A stretch of DNA of 64,000 nucleotides from Tragulus kanchil (GCA_022376925.1 JAIOJX010000003.1:41215874-41279873); one strand, 5' to 3'. Shown: positions 22,151 to 34,172, numbered from the stretch's first letter. Notes: a model not told the origin generated them from the sequence alone. Numbers and translations are program-made.

Positions 22151-22740
22151 CACACACACACACACAAATAAGGGAAGAATTAGTTGAAGAAGAGTGTCTT
22201 ATTCTGCAAAGAGACTTAAGAAGAGAACCCAAGGGATTTAGTCAGTAATTTTTTTCAGTAGATTAGACGTTTATTCACATCATCATTAGCAGAATGTGTA
22301 GGTATAAGTTTCACACTTTATAAGAAAATGAATTGCAGAGAATTCAATGTGTCCAGCTATTTACTTAATTTGAAAGTTAATATGCAAAGTTGAAATGTTT
22401 TGAAACAAAAACGCAAAAAGAGATGAAGGCAATTTCATTTCAGACATAACTGGGAAACAGGCATGTAGACAAAGGGAAAATGACATGTGTTTGATACCAG
22501 GGCATGAAAGTGGTTTCTGCCTGCCCAGTGTGGAGCTGTCTTTTCAGAATGACTCCCAACAGTCACTGGGAACCATGCAGTATTACTGCACTGAAGGCTT
22601 GTTCCTAAAGGGCATCTGCTTTCAAATGCATTTGAAGATGGGTTATATTTGTTATTTTTCTATAGGCCATTATTTTGCCTCTTCATTGATTTCCGGAGTG
22701 AGAAAAAGAGTATAGAGAAAGGAAGGAAAAGACTCTCATT

Positions 22741-22786
22741 AAAAGATGAACAATTGAAAAAAAAAAAAAAAAAAGATGAACAATTG
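22741..22786 (+). mobile_element. Bare poly(A) insertion (pair 5 copy B)
   Basis: Second copy of 21696-21741: repeats at 22741-22756 and 22771-22786 around A18 at 22757-22774. Confidence 0.7.
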
Positions 22787-22984
22787 GAGTTGAACTATAA
22801 TTACCTGCTCAAATTCAGTTGCTTTGAAACCCAAGATTTGAAATAAGTTATGTCTGAATTCTCTAAGGAAATAAAATCATTTGCATTTGCCAAATTTATT
22901 AAATTGGTGACAGCTTTACAAGGAAAAGATATTGTAAATAAGCCAATAGATAATGACAAACCAAATTTGCATATTCAGAGTAGG

Positions 22985-23195
22985 CTCCCCAGGTGATGCT
23001 AGTAGTAAAGAACCCCTCTGCCAATGCAGGAGACACAAGAGGTGCAGGTAATGTCCTTGGGTTAAGAAGATTCCTTGGAGAAAGAAATGGCAACCCATTT
23101 CAGTATTCTTGCCCGGAGAGTCCCATGGACCGAGGAGTCTGGTGGGTTACAGTTCATGGGGTTGCAGAGTCAGACATGACTGAAGTGACTTCACA
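22985..23195 (+). mobile_element. Bov-tA SINE (pair 5 copy B / pair 6 copy A)
   Basis: Second of three copies of the same SINE. It belongs both to the right unit of pair 5 and to the left unit of pair 6. Confidence 0.9.
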
Positions 23196-23603
23196 CACAC
23201 ACACACACACAAATAAGGGAAGAATTAGTTGAAGAAGAGTGTCTTATTCTGCAAAGAGACTTAAGAAGAGAACCCAAGGGATTTAGTCAGTAATTTTTTT
23301 CAGTAAGATACAGATGGGGTAGTTTGGGGATGTCTAACATATATCAATAGGTGACATCTTCTCAAACTCTGAGATTACTTTTCCCCAGGTTCCTCTGGCT
23401 CTGAATGTCCTTCTCTTTTTCCTGGACTTTCAGTACTACTTCTGCATCTTGAACACTAAAAGATTTGTCACAGTAATCATGATGCTTTGTAATAAAGAAA
23501 ATGTACTGTGGTGCACCTTATTTTTGTTACTTTTTGCTTAAAAACAACCTTTCATTGAATGGTTTCCCAGTCAAATCGTTGTTTCCTTTCAAACAGAAGT
23601 AAG

Positions 23604-23825
23604 GTGCAGTGCATGCACTCTGGTGCCAGATGCTTGGGTTCCAATCATAGAAGCATATTGGCACTAAGAGCTTGATAAGTTACTTCTTTCTTTAGGTGGC
23701 AGTGTATATTATTCCGTCTTTGAAACATGCAAAGTAACAAATCTTGTGATAGTTGAATGAATTCAATAAAACAGCTTGTAACATGCTCAACAGAGAGTGT
23801 GGCGAGAGCTCTCAAGAAATATTCC
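23604..23825 (+). mobile_element. MIR-type old SINE (pair 6 copy A)
   Basis: Phrases ctctggtgccagatgcttgg, gttccaatcat, gataagttacttctttc and caataaaacagcttg match the degraded MIR pattern. Family-level call only; repeated at about 24724-24945. Confidence 0.45.
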
Positions 23826-24130
23826 TTTGAAAAATGATTTCCTGCTTTTTGTCGGCAATTGGATAAACTATCTATTGAACACCATCTTTTCCCTAACTCT
23901 GTGACCCTGAAGAAGCTATATAACTACCTAAAACTTGTTGCTGTTTCGTCATCCTGTAAATGAACCAAGATTGTCACCTGGTTGTCCAGGAACGAAACAT
24001 AAAAATTGTCCAGAATAGCCGCTGGCAGTAGTAGGTGCTCAATCAGTTAGTTGTTATGGATGATATAAGGTATGTTCCTTGCAACTGAATATTAGAGAAA
24101 TGACTGGAATATGTACAGCAGAATATACAA

Positions 24131-24316
24131 GAACCCTCTGCCAATGCAGGAGACACAAGAGGTGCAGGTAATGTCCTTGGGTTAAGAAGATTCCTTGGAG
24201 AAAGAAATGGCAACCCATTTCAGTATTCTTGCCCGGAGAGTCCCATGGACCGAGGAGCCTGGTGGGTTACAGTTCATGGGGTTGCAGAGTCAGACATGAC
24301 TGAAGTGACTTCACAC
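24131..24316 (+). mobile_element. Bov-tA SINE, head missing (pair 6 copy B)
   Basis: Third copy of the SINE at 21940 and 22985. Its first ~25 bp are absent because the pair 6 junction cuts there. Confidence 0.88.
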
Positions 24317-24723
24317 ACACACACACACACAAATAAGGGAAGAATTAGTTGAAGAAGAGTGTCTTATTCTGCAAAGAGACTTAAGAAGAGAACCCAAGGG
24401 ATTTAGTCAGTAATTTTTTTCAGTAAGATACAGATGGGGTAGTTTGGGGATGTCTAACATATATCAATAGGTGACATCTTCTCAAACTCTGAGATTACTT
24501 TTCCCCAGGTTCCTCTGGCTCTGAATGTCCTTCTCTTTTTCCTGGACTTTCAGTACTACTTCTGCATCTTGAACACTAAAAGATTTGTCACAGTAATCAT
24601 GATGCTTTGTAATAAAGAAAATGTACTGTGGTGCACCTTATTTTTGTTACTTTTTGCTTAAAAACAACCTTTCATTGAATGGTTTCCCAGTCAAATCGTT
24701 GTTTCCTTTCAAACAGAAGTAAG

Positions 24724-24945
24724 GTGCAGTGCATGCACTCTGGTGCCAGATGCTTGGGTTCCAATCATAGAAGCATATTGGCACTAAGAGCTTGATAAGT
24801 TACTTCTTTCTTTAGGTGGCAGTGTATATTATTCCGTCTTTGAAACATGCAAAGTAACAAATCTTGTGATAGTTGAATGAATTCAATAAAACAGCTTGTA
24901 ACATGCTCAACAGAGAGTGTGGCGAGAGCTCTCAAGAAATATTCC
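24724..24945 (+). mobile_element. MIR-type old SINE (pair 6 copy B)
   Basis: Second copy of the element at 23604-23825. Confidence 0.45.
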
Positions 24946-25984
24946 TTTGAAAAATGATTTCCTGCTTTTTGTCGGCAATTGGATAAACTATCTATTGAAC
25001 ACCATCTTTTCCCTAACTCTGTGACCCTGAAGAAGCTATATAACTACCTAAAACTTGTTGCTGTTTCGTCATCCTGTAAATGAACCAAGATTGTCACCTG
25101 GTTGTCCAGGAACGAAACATAAAAATTGTCCAGAATAGCCGCTGGCAGTAGTAGGTGCTCAATCAGTTAGTTGTTATGGATGATATAAGGTATGTTCCTT
25201 GCAACTGAATATTAGAGAAATGACTTGAATATGTACAAGAAAATTACCAAGAATATACAAAGCTGTCAATGAAAAATATATAGTCTGATAATATAAAAGC
25301 CTGTCTCTTGAGGAGACAGGACAGAAAATCATACCTGCTTGAGGTGGTCAAGGAGGGCTTCAGGGAAGAAGTAGGGCTTATCCTGCACTTTGAATAATAA
25401 CTAGAGTTTAAATGTCAGACGCAGAGACAAAAGCATTTTCAGTAAGTGAAATGGGATAAGCCTTGTAGCAAAAACCCAGAAGTGTCTATGGGAAAGTTTT
25501 TATAGAAATTCATGTGAAATCGTATTGGTGGGCGAGGACCAGGCTGTCCCGATCTTTAAGTGGATGGTGAGGACTTAGGACTGTGTATTGTAGACGTCAG
25601 GGGCCCTTTTGACAGTTATGGAACCAAAGGTGGATGAAATGAGGAGATGGTTGAATGAAGCGTTTGAGCCTTTTTAGCGGCTGTCAACAGAATCCGTTCT
25701 AACTTATGGCAAAAAAGGAATTATTCAACGATGTGCCAGAAGAACAACTGGAGGACACATCTAGCAAAATACCTCCGCCACCCGCCGCTTTGCACCTCTA
25801 AACTGACACGGATGCCAGGATCTCCCCTCAGCCAGCCCAGAAGTAGGTGTGCCCCTGCTCTCAGCCTTGTCCGGGCACCCTCCTCTCTGCTCAGGGCTGC
25901 TTTCCCAAATGGCTCGCATCTGCCTTTTTAGAAGCAGCTCATGCACAGAGAGGCAGTGACAAGAGTCTCTGGGAAATGTGGGAT

Positions 25985-26009
25985 TTTTGTTTGTTTGTTT
26001 GTTTGTTTT
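25985..26009 (+). repeat. (GTTT)n microsatellite (copies A and B)
   Basis: About six gttt units; the second copy lies at 27144-27168 with the same length. Confidence 0.85.
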
Positions 26010-26177
26010 TACTTTCTAGACCCTCCTCTTTAGCAAATCCAAAGCAAAGAGACTGAGTTGGTGCTGAGGGAGCCCACTTCCGTAGCTGCCTAAATGACTC
26101 ATCTCTTAGGATGTCACTAGGATTAGCAGGGACAGAGATGAATGTGTGACCTTCAGTGGGTACCCGTGTGCTCAGTC

Positions 26178-26233
26178 CATTTCAGTCGCTCAGTCATGTC
26201 CGACTCTTTGTGACCCCATGAACTGTAGCATGA
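26178..26233 (-). mobile_element. Bov-tA 3' fragment, antisense
   Basis: The piece tcagtcgctcagtcatgtcc, gactctttgtgaccccatga, ctgtagcatg is the BovB-like 3' end of Bov-tA only. Repeated at 27337-27392 and, truncated, at 28373-28424 because pairs 7 and 8 overlap here. Confidence 0.8.
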
Positions 26234-27965
26234 AAGGCTTCCGTGTGTTTTCAGTGTAAGATTATAACTATCTCCTTAGAAGGATTCCAAGAGCATAGAT
26301 ACTAAAGGTGAAGTACAAGGATTCTTGGTTGTCAGGTGTAAGAAAGATCAGTAATACTTGCAACTGAATATTAGAGAAATGACTTGAATATGTACAAGAA
26401 AATTACCAAGAATATACAAAGCTGTCAATGAAAAATATATAGTCTGATAATATAAAAGCCTGTCTCTTGAGGAGACAGGACAGAAAATCATACCTGCTTG
26501 AGGTGGTCAAGGAGGGCTTCAGGGAAGAAGTAGGGCTTATCCTGCACTTTGAATAATAACTAGAGTTTAAATGTCAGACGCAGAGACAAAAGCATTTTCA
26601 GTAAGTGAAATGGGATAAGCCTTGTAGCAAAAACCCAGAAGTGTCTATGGGAAAGTTTTTATAGAAATTCATGTGAAATCGTATTGGTGGGCGAGGACCA
26701 GGCTGTCCCGATCTTTAAGTGGATGGTGAGGACTTAGGACTGTGTATTGTAGACGTCAGGGGCCCTTTTGACAGTTATGGAACCAAAGGTGGATGAAATG
26801 AGGAGATGGTTGAATGAAGCGTTTGAGCCTTTTTAGCGGCTGTCAACAGAATCCGTTCTAACTTATGGCAAAAAAGGAATTATTCAACGATGTGCCAGAA
26901 GAACAACTGGAGGACACATCTAGCAAAATACCTCCGCCACCCGCCGCTTTGCACCTCTAAACTGACACGGATGCCAGGATCTCCCCTCAGCCAGCCCAGA
27001 AGTAGGTGTGCCCCTGCTCTCAGCCTTGTCCGGGCACCCTCCTCTCTGCTCAGGGCTGCTTTCCCAAATGGCTCGCATCTGCCTTTTTAGAAGCAGCTCA
27101 TGCACAGAGAGGCAGTGACAAGAGTCTCTGGGAAATGTGGGATTTTTGTTTGTTTGTTTGTTTGTTTTTACTTTCTAGACCCTCCTCTTTAGCAAATCCA
27201 AAGCAAAGAGACTGAGTTGGTGCTGAGGGAGCCCACTTCCGTAGCTGCCTAAATGACTCATCTCTTAGGATGTCACTAGGATTAGCAGGGACAGAGATGA
27301 ATGTGTGACCTTCAGTGGGTACCCGTGTGCTCAGTCCATTTCAGTCGCTCAGTCATGTCCGACTCTTTGTGACCCCATGAACTGTAGCATGAAAGGCTTC
27401 CGTGTGTTTTCAGTGTAAGATTATAACTATCTCCTTAGAAGGATTCCAAGAGCATAGATACTAAAGGTGACTTGAGACAGTTCAATTAACAAGGATTCTT
27501 GGTTGTCAGGTGTAAGAAAGATCAGTAATACTTGCACAGCTATGAACTCTGGTAACTTGGAAAACAATCATTTAACTAATAGAAGCGTGGGTGGAAAATT
27601 GGTAATGGAGAGAAGATAGATGTTGGGTTTCTGTTAGTAGTGAGGTATCCAAGTGGACAGATCTAGTAAGGAGTTGGAAATGCAAAACTAGAATTTGGGC
27701 AGGATTCAAGCTAAGAAGGTAACTGTGGGAGACGCCAGCATGATGTGCCTGTGGAAACAAAAGGAAGAGGTGCGAGAGAAGGAACAAAGGAAGGTCATGA
27801 GGGCACGTCAGAGGTCTCATGATATGTGGACAACAAACCAAGTGAAAGTTTCTGTTCTGGGAATGGAAATTGGTGGAGCCCTTGTGGGAAATAGCATGGT
27901 GACTCGACCATGTGTGATCCTGCAATTCCATTCCTAAGTGTATCCAGAAAAAAAACAAAAACACT

Positions 27966-28225
27966 GGGCTTCCCTGGTGATCCAGTGGGTAAGGACACTG
28001 CCTTGCAGTGCAAGGGGCACCAGTTCAATCTCTGGCCTGGGAAGACCCCACGTGCCATGGAGTGGCTGGACCGATGTGTCCAACTACTGAGCTGGAGCTC
28101 TGGAGCACATGCGCCCAGAGCCGGCGCTCTGCAGCGACAGAGGCCACTGAGATGGGAGGCCCACACAGGCCAAAGAACAAAGATGGATGAAAATAGATAA
28201 ATGAAAGACCAATAGAAGTGGCCAA
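27966..28225 (+). mobile_element. CHR-type SINE (pair 8 copy A)
   Basis: Sense CHR: gggcttccctggtgatccag, ccttgcagtgcaaggggcac, ggagcacatgcgcccagagc, ggcccacacaggccaaagaa, ending in agataaatgaaagacc. The frames of 60-130 aa on both strands here are SINE frames. Confidence 0.9.
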
Positions 28226-28997
28226 AAAAATCATTGATTCAAAAAGTTACATGTTACCCCAGCATTCGTAACAGCATTAATTACCAAGATATGGAAGCAA
28301 CCTCAGTATCCATCAAGAGATGGACTACAGTGAATTCATACTGGACTTATTGCCTGCCAGGTGAACTCCAGGTCAGTCGCTCAGTCATGTCCGACTCTTT
28401 GTGACCCCATGAACTGTAGCATGAAAGGCTTCCGTGTGTTTTCAGTGTAAGATTATAACTATCTCCTTAGAAGGATTCCAAGAGCATAGATACTAAAGGT
28501 GACTTGAGACAGTTCAATTAACAAGGATTCTTGGTTGTCAGGTGTAAGAAAGATCAGTAATACTTGCACAGCTATGAACTCTGGTAACTTGGAAAACAAT
28601 CATTTAACTAATAGAAGCGTGGGTGGAAAATTGGTAATGGAGAGAAGATAGATGTTGGGTTTCTGTTAGTAGTGAGGTATCCAAGTGGACAGATCTAGTA
28701 AGGAGTTGGAAATGCAAAACTAGAATTTGGGCAGGATTCAAGCTAAGAAGGTAACTGTGGGAGACGCCAGCATGATGTGCCTGTGGAAACAAAAGGAAGA
28801 GGTGCGAGAGAAGGAACAAAGGAAGGTCATGAGGGCACGTCAGAGGTCTCATGATATGTGGACAACAAACCAAGTGAAAGTTTCTGTTCTGGGAATGGAA
28901 ATTGGTGGAGCCCTTGTGGGAAATAGCATGGTGACTCGACCATGTGTGATCCTGCAATTCCATTCCTAAGTGTATCCAGAAAAAAAACAAAAACACT

Positions 28998-29257
28998 GGG
29001 CTTCCCTGGTGATCCAGTGGGTAAGGACACTGCCTTGCAGTGCAAGGGGCACCAGTTCAATCTCTGGCCTGGGAAGACCCCACGTGCCATGGAGTGGCTG
29101 GACCGATGTGTCCAACTACTGAGCTGGAGCTCTGGAGCACATGTGCCCAGAGCCGGCGCTCTGCAGCGACAGAGGCCACTGAGATGGGAGGCCCACACAG
29201 GCCAAAGAACAAAGATGGATGAAAATAGATAAATGAAAGACCAATAGAAGTGGCCAA
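28998..29257 (+). mobile_element. CHR-type SINE (pair 8 copy B)
   Basis: Second copy of 27966-28225, differing at one CpG. Confidence 0.9.
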
Positions 29258-29377
29258 AAAAATCATTGATTCAAAAAGTTACATGTTACCCCAGCATTCG
29301 TAACAGCATTAATTACCAAGATATGGAAGCAACCTCAGTATCCATCAAGAGATGGACTACAGTGAATTCATACTGCT

Positions 29378-29548
29378 TCTGACCACCTGGATGATTGCCT
29401 GCCAGGTCCCTCTGTCCATGAAATTCTCCAGGCAAGAAGACTGCAGTTGGTAGCCATTCTCTTTTCCAGGGGATCATCCTGACCAAGAATTCCGGGTCTC
29501 CTGCATTGCAGACAGATTCTTTACCATCTAAGCCATCAAGGAAGCTCA
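29378..29548 (-). mobile_element. Bov-tA SINE, antisense
   Basis: Contains gcctgccaggtccctctgtc, aattctccaggcaagaagac, tctcctgcattgcagacaga and ends ccatcaaggaagctc. The 3' terminal part is missing or degraded. Confidence 0.85.
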
Positions 29549-29756
29549 ATTTATACTGAATTAAAACCAATTCTAAAATAGCAGAGGTTGAAACCAGATG
29601 GCAAGAGATTAGAAAAAGGAACGTATGCCCAAGAATTAGGGTCAGATATTGCAGAGGGTAGGTTGTGAAAGAAGCAGTAGCAACTGTGATATTTTTTTTA
29701 CCCTCTTTTTATTTACTAGAAAGCCTATTCTTGAGGTTCAAGAGAAAAAGTAATAC

Positions 29757-30180
29757 AAACATACTTCATTCCATTGCATTTTATTTTATCGTGCCTCACA
29801 GGTACTGCATTTGTACAGACTGAAGGTGTTTGCCGACCCATCTCAGGCATGTCTGTTGGTTCCATTTTTCAAATGGCATTTGCTCAGTTTTGCCTGTAAT
29901 CACATTTTGGTAATTCTCACCATATTTCAAACTTTTATATTATTGTCGTGGTGATCTGTGTGATCAATGATTTTAATGTTACTATTGCAAAACGATTACA
30001 ACTCAACTCAGATGACTGTCTGCCTTCTTTAGCAATAAAGTATTTTTTAATCAAGGTATGTACATTGTGTTTTAGACATAGTGCTGTTACACACTTAATA
30101 GCCTACAGTATAGTAACCCTAACTTTTATATACACTGCCAAACCAAAACATTTGTGACTTGCTTTATTGCAGTTTGAAGA
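29757..30180. mobile_element. Tigger-type DNA transposon remnant
   Basis: Contains attttattttatcgtgcctc, tttgctcagttttgcctg, ttttggtaattctcaccata, tttagcaataaagtattttt, cacttaatagcctacagtat and ctttattgcagt, all typical of short Tigger (pogo/Tc1-mariner superfamily) derivatives. Non-autonomous relic; the 69-aa frame at 29948-30157 is not a transposase domain. Confidence 0.75.
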
Positions 30181-31017
30181 ACTGGATGGCATAATCGAGT
30201 TTAATAATGTGCAAGTAGGTTTCCGAGTTGCGTGCCTCTGGATAAATTCATGGTCAGATTTAAAAGGTAGGGTGATACAGGCTCATATGAAACCACGCTG
30301 GTATTCTGCAATAATTCACGTTGGCAAAATAGAAATATTCTCTTCTTAAAGCCCTTGAACCCTTATGCTGGTAGTGCTGTTACCTAAAAAAAATTATAAT
30401 GTAATCTGTCCATGATTTGCTTCCTTTGGCATGAGTGAGTCAAACTGGGGAGCAGGCATGTGTTTAGCATAATGAGCCGTATGGGAACTGAAGACAATCT
30501 CAAGGTCCCTGCTCATCAACACTACTCAGCATACAGAATGCAGTAAATCAGACCCACTGACTGTCCTGTTTGGCCCTGCCCAGACTGATGACTGCTTTTA
30601 TAAACACAGTCACAATTAGGAGATGACTTGACAAATTAGAGTCCCTGACACTAGTAGGGTAAACTTTCTTGACTCCCATGCTAGCCTTTTCTCTGATATG
30701 CAATCATCACCAAATTTGAATATGGATAAACTCAAAACTAAAAAGAAACTAAAGTCCCCCCACAGCCCCTGGATCATGCTTCCTCATCAGCAGATAATTC
30801 ATCTAGTTAGTTTACCATTTAATTTTCAGAATACTGGTTACGCTGGGATTCTAATAGAACGCAGCCTACTACAGCTATAAGGAGTTGAATTTATCTTGCT
30901 GTTTAACAGGACGTTGCAATACACTGGGGACTTTTTATTCAAAAATTACACTTTTACATTTCTTCGTGATGAATTTCACTAGTTATGGACAAATTGGAAG
31001 CTGGCTGTTTTGAGATA
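30181..31017. other. Anonymous sequence
   Basis: No gene or named repeat recognised. Confidence 0.5.
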
Positions 31018-31194
31018 GTCTTCATTATTGTCTCTTAGCATTTAACCTGTACCCTGTACCTGGAGACATAGCAGCCTCTTAGTCGTTATTCCTGGTTTCA
31101 GAGGAAAGTGAGACACAGGGAAGCCCGGGGCAGAGGTCACCAATGGAATGTGGGGCTCTCCTAGGGAAGGTCAAGATCATCATGGTAGCCCAGA

Positions 31195-31372
31195 CTTGTC
31201 CAACCCATCACCTGCATGTTCCAAGCATCGTTCTGAGAGGATATAAGTACCCTCACTATGAAGAGGGGAAAACTGAGAGGTAGATTAGCTATCTTATCCT
31301 TAGCCCAAACAACCAGTAAGTGCTAGAACTATGTAGTGGTTGAACCCAGGCACCGGGAACCAGAGTCCATAC
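31195..31372 (+). mobile_element. MIR-type old SINE (pair 9 copy A)
   Basis: ccaagcatcgttctgag, aagaggggaaaactgagagg, aaccagtaagtgctagaact and gttgaacccaggca match the MIR core and 3' part. Repeated at about 32400-32575. Confidence 0.5.
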
Positions 31373-32159
31373 CCAGTCATGTGGCATGTCACCCTGCAGT
31401 GAAGTTCCTGTGATGTTTGAACTCTTTAGCCTGGAAGGTTTTCAGGGCAGGGATAATAGTTTATGCATGTGTACATCGCCGGTGTCTAGCACAAGGCCTG
31501 GCCAACAATCGAAACCAAGAAGGTCTTTCATTAACAATTATTTTCAAATGTTGAATTGTCATTTTGTCCCTTGTAAAATGATCTGACTTATATTACTTTC
31601 TTTCTCAGATCTCCAGAGCAGGACCACAAGAGTGAAAACATCAACTGATTCTACTTTAATTTTATCAATTCTTTTTTTTTTTTTTTTTTTAAATCATGAT
31701 AGTTGTATTTTACTTATTTGGTAACATGCAGTTTTTAGGCCTGTACTTTGTGGTGTTGTTTAGGACATGTACGAAATTTTTTTTCTAGGTTTATTCTCCT
31801 CATTTCTGGAGAGTATGCAGGGACTCTGTGAAAACTCTTGCTTTCTTTTATTCAAGCCAAAAAAAAAAAAAAAAAAAGCTAAATAATAAGGATATATTTG
31901 CTGACGGTTTCCAGACCCAGCCTGTTTTGCGTAACACCTGTATTTAATCAGGGACTACAAATTTCAGCAAAATACTCTAATCATATTTTGTAAATTCAGT
32001 TTGTCTTGATTATTTAAAAGAGAGTATCAGGATTGGTAGATTTAAGTATGAGTTAATTCTATTTAATGGCCATTCATCCTTGCACATTTTCTAATAATTA
32101 GTTTGAGGGAAAATAGTCCCCAGATTTGTTTGCAGAATTTTTAAAAGATAGTTTAACTT

Positions 32160-32222
32160 GTGCTTGTGTGCTGGCACTCAGTCATGTTCAACTCTTTGCC
32201 ACCCCATGGACTGTTGGCCATA
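32160..32222 (-). mobile_element. Bov-tA SINE truncated by junction (pair 9 copy A)
   Basis: Only the antisense 3' end (actcagtcatgttcaactct, ttgccaccccatggactg) before the pair 9 junction. Confidence 0.85.
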
Positions 32223-32399
32223 AGTTTCATTATTGTCTCTTAGCATTTAACCTGTACCCTGTACCTGGAGACATAGCAGCCTCTTAGTCGTTATTCCTGG
32301 TTTCAGAGGAAAGTGAGACACAGGAAGCCGGGGCAGAGGTCACCAATGGAATGTGGGGCTCTCCTAGGGAAGGTCAAGATCATCATGGTAGCCCAGACT

Positions 32400-32575
32400 T
32401 GTCCAACCCATCACCTGCATGTTCCAAGCATCGTTCTGAGAGGATATAAGTACCCTCACTATGAAGAGGGGAAAACTGAGAGGTAGATTAGCTATCTTAT
32501 CCTTAGCCCAAACAACCAGTAAGTGCTAGAACTATGTAGTGGTTGAACCCAGGCACCGGGAACCAGAGTCCATAC
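32400..32575 (+). mobile_element. MIR-type old SINE (pair 9 copy B)
   Basis: Second copy of 31195-31372. Confidence 0.5.
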
Positions 32576-33364
32576 CCAGTCATGTGGCATGTCACCCTGC
32601 AGTGAAGTTCCTGTGATGTTTGAACTCTTTAGCCTGGAAGGTTTTCAGGGCAGGGATAATAGTTTATGCATGTGTACATCGCCGGTGTCTAGCACAAGGC
32701 CTGGCCAACAATCGAAACCAAGAAGGTCTTTCATTAACAATTATTTTCAAATGTTGAATTGTCATTTTGTCCCTTGTAAAATGATCTGACTTATATTACT
32801 TTCTTTCTCAGATCTCCAGAGCAGGACCACAAGAGTGAAAACATCAACTGATTCTACTTTAATTTTATCAATTCTTTTTTTTTTTTTTTTTTTTAAATCA
32901 TGATAGTTGTATTTTACTTATTTGGTAACATGCAGTTTTTAGGCCTGTACTTTGTGGTGTTGTTTAGGACATGTACGAAATTTTTTTTCTAGGTTTATTC
33001 TCCTCATTTCTGGAGAGTATGCAGGGACTCTGTGAAAACTCTTGCTTTCTTTTATTCAAGCCAAAAAAAAAAAAAAAAAAAAGCTAAATAATAAGGATAT
33101 ATTTGCTGACGGTTTCCAGACCCAGCCTGTTTTGCGTAACACCTGTATTTAATCAGGGACTACAAATTTCAGCAAAATACTCTAATCATATTTTGTAAAT
33201 TCAGTTTGTCTTGATTATTTAAAAGAGAGTATCAGGATTGGTAGATTTAAGTATGAGTTAATTCTATTTAATGGCCATTCATCCTTGCACATTTTCTAAT
33301 AATTAGTTTGAGGGAAAATAGTCCCCAGATTTGTTTGCAGAATTTTTAAAAGATAGTTTAACTT

Positions 33365-33571
33365 GTGCTTGTGTGCTGGCACTCAGTCATGTTCAACTCT
33401 TTGCCACCCCATGGACTGTTGGCCATAAGTTTCTTTTCTGTCCATGGGTTTCTGCAGACAAGAATACTGGAGTGGGTTGCTATGCCCTTCTTCAGGGGAT
33501 CTTCCCAACCCAGGTATCAAACCCGTGTCTCCTTAATTGGCAGGTGGATTCTTTACCACTGAGCCACCTAG
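33365..33571 (-). mobile_element. Bov-tA SINE, antisense (complete, pair 9 copy B)
   Basis: Complete antisense Bov-tA: ttgccaccccatggactg, tttctgcagacaagaatact, ggggatcttcccaacccagg, tctttaccactgagccacct. It continues past the end of the duplicated unit, showing that copy B carries the true right-hand flank. Confidence 0.9.
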
Positions 33572-33990
33572 TTTAACTTACAGACTTCAAAAATCGTAAT
33601 TTCACAATATGACAGTGGTATGTTATTCTCATGTTTGAGAGATCACATGGGAAATTTAAGTACTATGCAAGTTTAATATAAAATTGTCTGAAGGATATTT
33701 ATAAAAGTTGTTGTATTCCAAACAACCAATTCTCCAAACAGAGTGTCTGGCAATTCAGTTCAACTCCTACAATACTTAACCAGACAAGCAGAGACCCACA
33801 GATTGAGAACTCTGTCCTCTCGGACTTTTCCACACAAGATGCTAGCCACATGTGGGGTCCCCCAGGTTGCCTGATCAGTTACAATGTTGAGGGTTCTCAA
33901 GATCCCCTCTCAAGTTCAACAATTTATTAGAATGGTAGTAAATTACAGAGATCACAGAACTTAGAAAAATGCTTGACTGATGGTTACCAA
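33572..33990. other. Anonymous sequence
   Basis: No gene seen. The part at about 33780-33970 (cccaggttgcctgatcag, caacaatttattagaatggt) looks like an old interspersed repeat that I cannot name. Confidence 0.4.
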
Positions 33991-33991
33991 T

Positions 33992-34172
33992 GGAAGATTC
34001 CCCTGGAGAAGGGCATGGCAACTCATTCCTTTGCACATGGGATTCTCCAGGCAAGAATACTAGAGTGAGTTGCCATGCCCTCCTCCAGGGGATCTTCCTG
34101 ACCTAGCGATTGAACCCGCATCTCCTTAGTCTCCTGTGGATTATTTATTGCTAAGCCACCAGGGAAGCTCAG
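33992..34172 (-). mobile_element. Bov-tA SINE with head-to-head inverted piece
   Basis: The main element is antisense and ends at ccaccagggaagctc. Its left part, 33996-34027, is sense Bov-tA (gaagattcccctggagaagg, gcatggcaactca) and is complementary to 34064-34097 (tgagttgccatgccctcctc, caggggatcttc). The arms could form a hairpin with a loop of about 35 bp. Confidence 0.8.

Larger units (their letters stand above)
21210..23305. repeat. Tandem pair 5 (unit ~1045 bp)
   Basis: Copy A 21210-22256, copy B 22257-23305, offset 1045. Apart from the first bases (ttaggacg versus ttagacg) I saw no differences, including the 18-base A run. The right end of copy B overlaps the start of pair 6, so this is the first of four chained pairs. 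Confidence 0.97.
23010..25260. repeat. Tandem pair 6 (unit ~1120 bp)
   Basis: Copy A 23010-24130, copy B 24131-25260, offset 1120. Differences: gaggagtctgg versus gaggagcctgg in the SINE and gactggaat versus gacttgaat near the end. Copy A has lost about ten bases just before the junction (tgtacagcagaatat). Copy B begins inside the Bov-tA. Confidence 0.97.
25198..27537. repeat. Tandem pair 7 (unit ~1159 bp)
   Basis: Copy A 25198-26356, copy B 26357-27537, offset 1159. The start overlaps the end of pair 6 copy B by about 60 bp. Near the junction, copy A reads ggtgaagtacaagg where copy B has ggtgacttgagacagttcaa and more, a loss of about 15-20 bp at the inner end. Confidence 0.97.
27341..29407. 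repeat. Tandem pair 8 (unit ~1032 bp)
   Basis: Copy A 27341-28362, copy B 28373-29407, offset 1032. A CpG difference is visible: gcgccc at 28111 versus gtgccc at 29143. Copy A lost about 13 bp close to the junction (catactggacttattgcc versus catactgcttctgaccacct and on). Last of the four chained pairs. Confidence 0.97.
31018..33430. repeat. Tandem pair 9 (unit ~1205 bp)
   Basis: Copy A 31018-32222, copy B 32225-33430, offset 1203-1205, the longest unit. Differences are mostly run lengths: gggaagcccgggg/ggaagccgggg, T19/T20, A19/A20. The junction falls inside a Bov-tA, whose full form is seen only after copy B. Confidence 0.97.

Noticed and set aside
27572..28996. 130-aa antisense frame present twice
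   Set aside because: It overlaps CHR SINE and flanking sequence and appears twice only because it lies in tandem pair 8.
21210..29407. CRISPR-like or satellite array from repeated segments
   Set aside because: The copies are few, over 1 kb long and explained by overlapping pairs. There is no short repeat/spacer pattern, and the genome is mammalian.
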